Of a DNA stretch of 51,705 bases, positions 7,875-16,600 are shown one piece after another. The DNA comes from a virus. The notes under the pieces were generated by a model that did not search any database, was not told the origin of the DNA, and saw only the letters and a program-made list of their open reading frames with translations. Location: the IMG/VR virus record IMGVR_UViG_3300048834_000253, positions 1 to 51,705 of that record, one strand, 5' to 3'. The position numbers and the translations under genes were made by a program. Numbering within the stretch: position 1 is the first letter of the stretch; each line of letters begins with the position of its first letter.

Positions 7875-8864
7875 TTAGGCGGTGACGGCGTGCTCGATGC
7901 GCGTCATCCATGCGTCGTTCAGGATCGCAGCGGCTGACCACATCTTGAAAGCCACATGCCCGCGCTGGCCCATGGGGTCAGAGTCCGAGGGCTTGGGGTT
8001 CACCACGATGGGAGTCAGTCCAGAGCCAGACGCCGACAGGTTCACCGTGGCGTAGCTGTCCTTGCCGACGATGAGCGACTGGTACACGTCCGCAGCCGAC
8101 CCGCCCAGCATTGCGCCCAGCGCACCACCGGCATTGGCCAGGGGCGTGTAGAGCGTGGAGCTGATGAACCGGATGTTCTCGAACGAACCAATTTCCGAAT
8201 CACACAGCGGCTTGAAGGTGCCGTAGTTCTGGATTCGGGTGTAGCCCGTCGGAATGTTGGTCGTGTTCTGCAGATCCATTTCCACGTTCGGATGCACAAA
8301 GCACACGTAGCACGCGGGAATGGGAGTGGTGCCCACGCCATCGGTGGCGTTGAGCATCATGGTCAGGGGCTTAGTGTCCTGATTCTTGAGCTGGCGGATT
8401 GCGCGGCGCAGAACAGTCGCCGTGATGGGGGTATTGACGTCCGTGCGCGCGGTGCCGTTGGAGTACAGCACCTGAGTGCCCGCCTTCAAGGCGTTGTACA
8501 TGATCAGCTCTTGCGTCTGGCCAGCCGTTTCGCCAAGCGAACCGCTCAGCTCGTTCAGTACCGGGTCTTCATGGGTGTCCATGATCACGTCGGTAATCTG
8601 CACGCGCTGGCCGTACTGCTCCAGGTTGGCGGTCACGTCAGTGGCGGCAATGTTGCCTTGCACTGGCGTCACACCTTCGGTCAGCGGAGTGGTGGTGGCG
8701 GCAAGTCGGCCGTAACGGCGCCACTTGACCACCTTGGTTTTGCCCTTGGGCACGGCGGTAACCACGGCGAATTTCGCCATGTTCAGGGAAGGCTGGGCAC
8801 GCTCCAGCATCTTGTCCACAGCGTAAGCTGCGGTACGGGGGGTGATATCACCGTAGACGGTCAT
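7875..8864 (-). CDS. Major capsid protein, N4 gp56 family
   Basis: This 329-residue protein starts MTVYGDITPRTAAYAVDKMLERAQP and resembles the N4 gp56 family of major capsid proteins, which have an HK97-type fold and build the icosahedral head. Family-like features are the N-terminal RAQP/L segment with the F.V..A.PKGKTK pattern, the TPLTEGVTP loop, the LEQYGQRVQITDVIMDTHEDPVL core and a basic TLRRAIRQLKNQ helix. Length fits the family. A good TAGGAG site precedes the start. It lies directly downstream of a scaffold-like gene, as usual. Confidence 0.9.
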   Translation of the reverse strand: MTVYGDITPRTAAYAVDKMLERAQPSLNMAKFAVVTAVPKGKTKVVKWRRYGRLAATTTPLTEGVTPVQGNIAATDVTANLEQYGQRVQITDVIMDTHEDPVLNELSGSLGETAGQTQELIMYNALKAGTQVLYSNGTARTDVNTPITATVLRRAIRQLKNQDTKPLTMMLNATDGVGTTPIPACYVCFVHPNVEMDLQNTTNIPTGYTRIQNYGTFKPLCDSEIGSFENIRFISSTLYTPLANAGGALGAMLGGSAADVYQSLIVGKDSYATVNLSASGSGLTPIVVNPKPSDSDPMGQRGHVAFKMWSAAAILNDAWMTRIEHAVTA

Positions 8865-8889
8865 GATCTGCTCCTAGAAGGAATTGGTT

Positions 8890-9873
8890 TCAGGCTGCTG
8901 CCAGGCGCTTGCGTCGGAAGAAGTCCAGCGATGCCTCGAAGTCGTCTTCGGGTGGCATCCCGCCCTTGGCTCCGCTGTTGCGGGAGGGCAGGCCGACAGC
9001 GGCTTGCAGCCGTGCGGCGTTCGTGCTGGCCTTCTGCGCTGCGGGCGCTGCTGGCTGGTTGGGTGTTTGCGCAATCGATGGACGGCCCGACCGGCGCAGG
9101 TGTGCGTCGTAGGAATCCATCACTGCGATGGCTTCATCAGGGGTTTGGCCCCGGTAGAAAGCCACTTGGGTGGTCTGCGGTTGAGCCTTGATCCAAGCGC
9201 CGAATTCGGGGCTTTGAACCACGGCTGTGGCTGTGGGGTAGGTGGACTGGAACGTGCCCATTGCGGCCTCGTAGGCGGCGGTGCGTTGTTCCTGCGCCTT
9301 CTGCTGCTGCTCGGCCCGCAGCTCTTCAAGTGGTTCAACCACTTGGGCGGCGGCCTGTTTGGCAACATGGGCGGCTTTCGTCTCGATCTCGCGCATGGAC
9401 TCTTGCAGAGCCCCCACGATCCCCGACAACTCCGGAAAGTCTTTGAGCTTTTCAGACAGCTCGGCCAGCTTTGCAGCGGCACCCTCGACAACTGGCGTAC
9501 CTGTGGCAGGGGCCTGTTTCAGTCGGGCGTTCTCCTGCCTGATCTGCTCCAGTTGCGCGCGGGTTTCGTTCAGGTGACGATTGAGGTGCTTGACGCGGCC
9601 AATCTCGCTTTGCGCTCTGTGCAATTCCTCTTGGGTCTTGCGCAACGTCTCGGCGGGGTCTTCCTTGGCGGCAGGCTGCGATTCAGCGGCTGGGCTGTCT
9701 GCTGCTGGCGTTGTGCTGGCATCAGTGGGAGGATCGGTGGCAACCGGTGCGGCGGCGGGCTGATCCACTTGCGTGGTGGCCAGCGCTGCGTCTTGTGGTT
9801 CAGATTTCTCAGTGCGCAGTTCAGCCAAGGCTGCTGCCATCTGGTCTTCGTCGCTCAAGAGTTCAGTGCTCAT
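8890..9873 (-). CDS. Scaffolding protein
   Basis: This 327-residue protein is strongly charged, with an Ala/Pro-rich N-terminal third (residues 1-80) and a long coiled coil (about 85-150, RKTQEELHRAQSEIGRVKHLNR and following) and a basic C-terminus (FFRRKRLAAA). This is the layout of phage scaffolding proteins, which guide capsid assembly through a basic C-terminal helix and then leave the procapsid. It is directly upstream of the major capsid gene with a GAAGGA site before its ATG. No protease domain is seen. Confidence 0.8.
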   Translation of the reverse strand: MSTELLSDEDQMAAALAELRTEKSEPQDAALATTQVDQPAAAPVATDPPTDASTTPAADSPAAESQPAAKEDPAETLRKTQEELHRAQSEIGRVKHLNRHLNETRAQLEQIRQENARLKQAPATGTPVVEGAAAKLAELSEKLKDFPELSGIVGALQESMREIETKAAHVAKQAAAQVVEPLEELRAEQQQKAQEQRTAAYEAAMGTFQSTYPTATAVVQSPEFGAWIKAQPQTTQVAFYRGQTPDEAIAVMDSYDAHLRRSGRPSIAQTPNQPAAPAAQKASTNAARLQAAVGLPSRNSGAKGGMPPEDDFEASLDFFRRKRLAAA

Positions 9874-9910
9874 CGTTCCTTCGGCATGGCCCTTGTCGGG
9901 TCAGAGGCGG

Positions 9911-9941
9911 TTGACACCAGGCAAATCGCCTGTGAGGTCAA
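9911..9941. promoter_or_regulatory. Two-part inverted repeat upstream of scaffold gene
   Basis: TTGAC (9911-9915) pairs with GTCAA (9937-9941), and inside it CAGGC (9918-9922) pairs with GCCTG (9928-9932) around AAATC. It lies in the divergent gap between the scaffold gene and the moron. It could be an operator or an RNA hairpin in the scaffold 5' leader. The left arm also reads as a -35-like TTGACA, but no matching -10 is visible. Confidence 0.4.
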
Positions 9942-9972
9942 TGTCTTAGGAAGGAGTGCGCGCGGGGAGTGG

Positions 9973-9986
9973 CGGCATATATGCCG
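9973..9986. promoter_or_regulatory. Late-block palindrome, copy A (perfect)
   Basis: The site reads CGGCATATATGCCG, a perfect 14-bp palindrome. It lies in the divergent gap, 106 bp upstream of the scaffold start (minus) and about 36 bp upstream of the moron start (plus). Near-identical sites occur only at 19599 and 27038, also upstream of minus-strand late blocks, suggesting a shared regulator. Confidence 0.6.
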
Positions 9987-10021
9987 TTTGCGCTACGATG
10001 AGTGCAACCTTTGGAGGTGCT

Positions 10022-10600
10022 ATGCGTGCTTTAAGAATCGGCGGGTTGATATGTGCGGCTGCTTTGCTTGGGTGCGGCTCCGCGTCAGCTCAGTTGGCCG
10101 ATACTGTCTTTATCACGGTGCACAGCCAGCCTGAAGGCGCGTACATAACAGACATGCTGAAGCATGCGGGCGGCATAGCCCCGCAGGTCTACAGCTACCC
10201 TGCGTCACAGTTCAAAAAAGATGACAACGGTTGCATCTATACGTATGGATTTGACGCCCGTTGGGGAAGTGGGGCTGCAGCGTCGAGCACGAAGTCCATC
10301 CTCCTGTGCCCATCGGCATCAAAAGACCAGTTCTACGTAATCCTTAAACGCGATCCGTCCGCCCCTGGATTGGACAAGGATCTTCGTTTTTCCATGGAGC
10401 TCGCTGACCGCAAGCAGAACGCCGCCGCTCAAGTGCAAGCTGAAAAAGATCGCCGCGAAAACGCCATGATTGAAGGGCTTGCCGAAGGGTTCGCGGGGGC
10501 TATGGGTGCTAGGGCTGCAAGGCAGCCCGTGCAAGTTGCCCCTTTGCGCTGCACTTCCAAACGGACTATCAGCGGCTCCGTGGATACTGTGTGCGAATGA
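10022..10600 (+). CDS. Moron: exported protein or lipoprotein against the structural operon
   Basis: This 192-residue protein is read opposite to all surrounding structural genes. It starts at 10022 after GGAGG with 6-nt spacing. The N-terminus is a signal sequence: MRALR, then a hydrophobic core to LLGCGSASAQ. LLGC fits a lipobox (Cys about residue 18) and ASA/Q fits signal peptidase I, so lipoprotein or periplasmic protein are both possible. The rest has DNGCIYTYGFDARWGS and a charged helix (ELADRKQNAAAQVQAEKDRREN) and ends with two cysteines. I do not recognise the family. Such lone reversed genes in late regions are usually morons, expressed from the prophage and altering the host. Base composition appears lower in G+C than its neighbours. 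Confidence 0.75.
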   Translation: MRALRIGGLICAAALLGCGSASAQLADTVFITVHSQPEGAYITDMLKHAGGIAPQVYSYPASQFKKDDNGCIYTYGFDARWGSGAAASSTKSILLCPSASKDQFYVILKRDPSAPGLDKDLRFSMELADRKQNAAAQVQAEKDRRENAMIEGLAEGFAGAMGARAARQPVQVAPLRCTSKRTISGSVDTVCE

Positions 10601-10612
10601 CTGCATGCGCAG

Positions 10613-13600
10613 TTAGTTTGCCGATTTCTCCATCTCCATCACCTTGTCATTGAGCGCCCGCATGTAGGTCGTTCTCGCCGCGTCAATGCGCTTGAGGGCT
10701 TCCTTGTCGTTGATGCTCTCTGACGCCAGCTTGTTGAGCTTGGTGACATTGCTGCGCACCTCGTCGTTCAGCTCGTACAGCTTCACCAGCGGGTTATCGT
10801 CAATCAGCTTGCGCACCTCATCGCCCCGGCCCTCTTTGGACAGGCCCTTGAGCTGCGCTTCCAGCTTCTCGATCTTGCTGGAGTTCTTGAAGAACCGGCT
10901 GCGCTGCAGGTCTTGGTCTTCCACCTCGCCAGCGAATCGACTCCCCAGCGGAACCTCGCGCGCCTTCAGGCCTTCGCCCTGGGCGGTCAGCACCGATGCG
11001 TTCAGGATCTTTTCCAGCTCCCGGAACACGCCACCGCCCACCGTGGTGAAGACGTAGCGCACCTCTTCGGGTGAAGGGCTGGCAAGCCCTTGGGCAAAGT
11101 CGTTCCCACCAGTCAGGCTGTTGATGGCCTTGCTGATGCCGATGTACGCCTGGCCGGTGAACGACCGCTGCGTGCCCTCGCGGCCCATGGTGAAGCCGGG
11201 CCGGGTGTCCCACGGCATGCGCTCCTTACCGATGGGCTTGCCGGTAAAGTCCGTATTGGTGGCCATATCCACGATGGGATCAATCACAGTGGGCGAGATC
11301 GTCTTGAGCGCGCCTGCTCCAGTGAAGATGTTGCCGCCACCCAGGGGGTTGAACGACCCCGCCAGCTCGCCCAAGGCGTTAAAAGACTTCTCGCCCCAAT
11401 CCTTGCCACCGCTCATCAGCAATTCGGTGACCACGCGCCCGGTGTTGGGCAGCGCATTCAGGCCGAACTGCAACGGGATGGTGATGTACTGCTTGCCAGC
11501 CAGAGGAATGATGAAGGCGCGGGCCTTGACGAACTCGGGGATTTCATCGTCCTCATACCCGGCCATGGACAGCAGCAGCGCCTGAATCACGCCCAGGCTC
11601 AGGCCGCCGATCAAAATGCGCTTGCCCGCAGGCCCTTGCAGCGCCTTGAGCGTGCGCGCCGTCCCCTGCACCGATGCGTTGAAGAAGGCGAACAGCGGCC
11701 CCATCTCGCGCCCTGCCCGCCCCTTGCGGTTGAAGTCCAGCGTCAGCTCGCGCGCCATCCGGGCAGACTCGGCGCGGCTCATGCCCTTGTCCAGTGCAGC
11801 CTTGTACGCTGACAGACGCACACCGTTTTCCAACGTGGTGTTGAAGTCGTCCAGCAGGTCCAGCACCGCATGGGCAGCAGCGCCCGGCGTCAGCTTGCCA
11901 TCCTTACCCAACTTGTCCAATTCACTCTGCACGGCGTCGGCTCGCTTGTACGGGTCAATGAACAAATCGCGGTAGCCCGTGCGTCCGCCATCGTCCTGGA
12001 ACTGCTGCCACAGGTCCGACCATGGCGTGCGCTGCGCATCGCCCCTCAAGTCCCGCGCGATGCCAATCATTGCGGGGATGGAGTCGGACAGCACCCGCGC
12101 CTGTTTTCCGGCCAGGGCGGTGTCGGTCAGGTTGACCATCGCGCCGCCCACATCCCGCACGATGTTGACCATGCCGAATGCCGGGTTGTACTGCGTGTTG
12201 ATCGATGCAAAGTAGCGCGTGGCCTTGCCCACGATGCTGCCAGCCAGATCAAGCTGCCCCAGCACTCCATCCTGATTCTTCAGGTTGCGCACCAGTCGCA
12301 CCGCCCGCTCGTTGCTGGCGTTGAACAGAATCACACGATCCTCGCCGTTGACCTTGACCACCAGCGAATTGTCCAGCCGCTTGTACATTGGGTTGGGCCG
12401 GTCAACCACCTTGCCAGATACCGGCTCAACCCCGCGAATCGTGGGCACGCCCTGCATGCCTACCTCGGCTTCCATGGGGTCAACGCCCATCCTGACCAGT
12501 TCGTTCGCAATCTGGTCAGACGGCATGGATGGCCGAATGGTCGTCCACATTTCAGCGTTGGGGTTCGTCAGCGCCAGGCCGTACAGGCTCATGGCCACGC
12601 GGTTCTTTTCCGCCCGGGTAATGGCGGCTTCGCGCTGCATCAGGATGTGCGCCAGCATGTTGGTCACTTCGCCCGTGCTGCCGGTGGCCCGCTTGGATGC
12701 CGTCCCCGTCACGCTTACACCGGCCCCGATGGGGTGGCCCGGGGTTTCCATGGCCTCATCCTTGAACAGCGGCACGTAATGCTTGTACGCACCCGTCCAG
12801 GCGTCCACTGTCTCTTGCTTCTCCAGGCCCTCACGCACCAGCACTTCGCGTGTGCCCAGTGTCAAATCATCGACCCGCTTTGCCAGCAGCTCCAGCACCA
12901 GGCGCTTGCCCTGCGTCAGCGCTGCAATGTGGTCGCGCGCTGCTTGCGTGGTCATAAGCACGCCCTGGCTGTTGGTGCCTGCGCCGCCATCGGGCATCTC
13001 GTCGTTCACCTTGGCAATCTGCGCGTTGCGCTCGGGGGCGTGCCGGGCCAGCAGGTAATCCGACAGCTCATCCTGGCTGACGTTGTTCTTGGCCATCGAC
13101 TCCAGCAACGGCTTCACCTCGGCCGACAGGAACGACTCAGTGCGCCGCGCGATGCGTCCAGGCATCAGCGTTTCCGCCAGCCGGGCATCAAACCCTTCGG
13201 TGATCTGCTTGCCAGTCGCTGCAATAGCCTCTTGCACGCGCTTGAGGTCGATTCGCCCATCCTGCAGTTCGTAGATCAGCTTGTCGGTGCGGGTCGCTTG
13301 GGGAAGCTCCCACGGGTTGGAAGGGGCGAACAGGCCCGCTTGCGCGTTTGTGGGGATGGGGGGTGGGTTGTTGCCCGCTTTGCTGTAGAGCAGCCCAGGC
13401 ACATCCGTGCCCGCATGGTCGCGGGTAATCAGTGCGCGTTTGAGGGTTGAGACTCCGACTCCATGCGCCTCAAAGCCTCCGCGAGTGCTGGCGAGATAAC
13501 GTGCAAGTTCGGAATCCGACAGGCGATTGCCCTGAATGGCGGCTCCATTGCCCACGGCGTCAGCGTCTCGGGCTGGTGTGCCCACAACATCTTGTTCACG

Positions 13601-16600
13601 CCCGTCAAATCGTCGTGGATTTTTCTTGCCTGCTGCAAGTCGCATTTCAAGTTCTGCGAGATTACCAGCGCCGATTCCTCCCGATTCATTTGCACCAATT
13701 CGGCCATCCACGGGTGCGCCGTCGCCCAGTCTTTGCCCCTCTGGCTCCAGTACGGTGCCGCCTCTGGAGTAAACGTCCCCCGTGGCGGGGTCAATTTCAA
13801 GGAATTTGAATACAGGGATGCGCTCATTTACTTTCTCCAGTTCGGCTTGTGCGTAATTCAGCCATCCAGCACCCCGCGCCATACTCCGCGCATTGGCCCG
13901 TGCCACCGCAGCAATGTCGGCCACGGTCAGTTGGTCAGCCTTCAGCAGCACGCCCTTGCCAAACAACCATGCGCGCACAGCAGCCGTGAAGTCCTGCACC
14001 CACTTGGCTACCGATGGCGGCGAATTGGCGCGGTCGTTCTCGTACTCGGTGACGATGTAAGCCGCAGCTTCTTCACCGCTGGTTTCGCCCGAACGATCCA
14101 TGCGCGCCTGCACCCGCTGGATGAAGGCATTGCCACGGTCAGCACTCAGCAACTGAGCAGCCCGTTCAAACAGCGGCTGCAGCTTGCTGTCTGCGGCCAT
14201 GTGAATGCCCACCTCGTGCATCAGCGTGCCCGGTGCGGACTCGGCGGTCAGGTTGTCGGCAATCAGGAATGATTGGCCGGTCTGCGGGTCGAAAAAGCCC
14301 TCTATGGCGCCGTCTGCGCTGCGCTTGATGTCAAGGCTGTCTGCTGTGTCGCTTTGCGTGGCTGACAAAAGCGACTGCCTGATCGCCTCAGCATCCCCTC
14401 CCGTCTTGTCCGCCCTGGCCCGCGCTGCCGCCTCAATCGCCTGCTCCTGCGTCTGCGTCAGCGTGACAAGGCCCTTGGCTTCCAGCTGGCCCAGCAGCTT
14501 GCCGTAAGCCTTGGTGATAGCGGCGCGGATGGCGGCGGCGGGGGTGCGCATGGGTTGCACGGTGCGACTCATGGCAGCGCCTGCAGGCTTGATGCTGCTG
14601 GGCACCGCCTCGTCCACCAGGTACTGCAACGCCTGGCGCTTGGTGTCGAACCGGGTGTCGCCCCAAGGCTCGCCATCCTTGCCAAAGCGCGTCAGTTGCC
14701 AACGGCCTTGCTCACTGGCCGAAGGCGTCACGATCAACATGCGCCCATCGCTTGTGCGCGCCTCGACGGCAAACCCGCTGTCTGGTAGTTGGGCCAGCGC
14801 GTCCAGCATGGCAGCTTCTGCCGCCCGTCTGGCGTCGCCCACAGCGCTGAACTCTTCCGGGGTGACAGTGCCCGGCTCGGCGTCGTAAAGCGCATCTGCC
14901 CTGCGGCTAGCCTCTTCCATGGCGGCTGCTGCACTGCTGATGGCAGGTTGGGCGCGGCTGAAGCGCACATCGCCATTGCGCGCATTAAAGCGCTGACTCA
15001 GCGGGATCACTGCACCGTCATCATCGTGCGTCACGGCATCCAGCAGTTTGCGGTTGTTCTTGGTGTTCTTGTAGCCGTAGCTCTGTCCGTCGTCATAGCC
15101 GAACTCGGCCACGCTGTTGCCGTCCCAGTACAAGTTCTTGGCGGAGGCTGGGAGCGAAATGATGCGGTATCCACCAGGTATGCTTTCCCCTTCCAACTTG
15201 GCGTACTCAAGGGACGGGGTCACCCAGTCGCCATTGCGAATGGCGCCATCCTTCACGGTTTTGGGGATGGCCCGGTACACCACCATGGCCACCGAACCCG
15301 GGCTCTTGCCTGCCGCCTTGCGCGCATCCGCTGAGCGCATGGCAGCCACCACAGCGCGGTGCGCCGCGGCTTCTTCGGGCGTGCTCACGTACCACTGCGG
15401 GTGCGTCCAGTAATCATCAGGCACAAGCCCGTTGTCACGCAGCTCATCCAGCCGGACGCCATCGTTTTCTGCGCTGGGCGCTTCGTGCTGCATGCGGTAA
15501 TCGCTGCCCACGTATCCCGCCTCGGCAGCAGCCTCATTCACCAATCGCTGCGCAGTAGCCATATCGCCGCGCTCTACAGCGGCAAGGTACTCAGCATCCT
15601 TGTTGGGCTTCGCCTTCCGGCTGAACATCAGCCCGCCCTGCCCGCGATCCGCCATCGTGGCGTTGTACAGCGCAATCGCTTTCTGATTGATCTTGTCGAA
15701 TGCGACGTGCTCCAGCATCTCAGTGGGCGCGCGCTCAATTGACGTGGTGCCACGCGAGCGAATCACAGAGTAAAGCTGCGCGCCGATCCTGTCGCCGCCG
15801 AAGTCCTCTACGGTGACGATGTACTCTCCGCTGGCGTAACGCGCGTATGGCGTAGCCTCTTGGCGTTTGGTCATATCGCTCTTGACCATCTCGCGGGCGA
15901 TCACCTTGCCGGACGCGGGAAGTTGCGCCTCTTGCTGTCGTGCAGGCGCATCAAACATGCCGCCCTGCCCAGTCAGGCTATCCAGCGGGTCTTGCCCCAA
16001 CTCGAACTCATCAGCGGCGCGCACGCTGGCCTGGGCAATGCGCTTGCGGTCTTCGTCCTTCGATGCTTGCACGTCGGCAGCGCGCTTGGCTGCGGCTTCT
16101 GCCTTGGCGGCCTGCTCTTGCGATTCTTGGAGTGCCGCTGCTTCTGCGGGCGTTTGTGATGCCAGCTCCAGCGGTTCAGGCGCTACGTTTTCAGTAGCTG
16201 CTTGCGCTTGCTGGTCAAGCGCTACGGGCTGATTTAACCCTTGGGCTGCGGGGCCTGTTGCTGCTCCGCTTTGGCTTTGGCCTTCGCTGCCAGCAGGCGT
16301 GCGACGATCTCCATTGCTTCGGGTGATGGCTGTCTCAAGGGCGGATTTTGCGGCTGCATAGTAGTCCTGCTCGGTTGCGTTGATGGTCTGCTCATGGGCG
16401 TCGAGCATGATGGATTCGGCGTCGATGCCCAGCGCATTCGCCATTTCAAGCAATGCGCGCACCTCGGCCTTGATGGCGTCTGGTGCTGCATCGTACCCGC
16501 TGGATTCGAGCATGTCATCCGAGAAATCATCCAGTGCGACAGGTTGCGTATCGCTCCATGGGTCGCCATCGGATGCCGATTCTTCCTGCGCTGCAAGGTA

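Noticed and set aside
9911-9941. Sigma-70 promoter for the moron based on TTGACA at 9911
   Set aside because: No -10 at 16-18 bp; the dyad symmetry explains the sequence better.
8884-10134. Plus-strand open frame of 416 codons over scaffold and into the moron region
   Set aside because: Antisense of the scaffold gene. Cys/Gly/Leu-rich composition and conflict with the scaffold, palindrome and moron signals.
11870-13450. Long plus-strand open frame (526 codons) opposite the giant gene
   Set aside because: It mirrors codon positions of a well-supported minus-strand gene in high-G+C DNA, has no ribosome-binding site, and its translation is rich in His, Gln and Arg without recognisable domains.
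13429-13827. Minus-strand open frame inside the giant gene
   Set aside because: It looks protein-like in places, but the giant gene reads through in another frame with conserved content and no start signal favours the inner frame.
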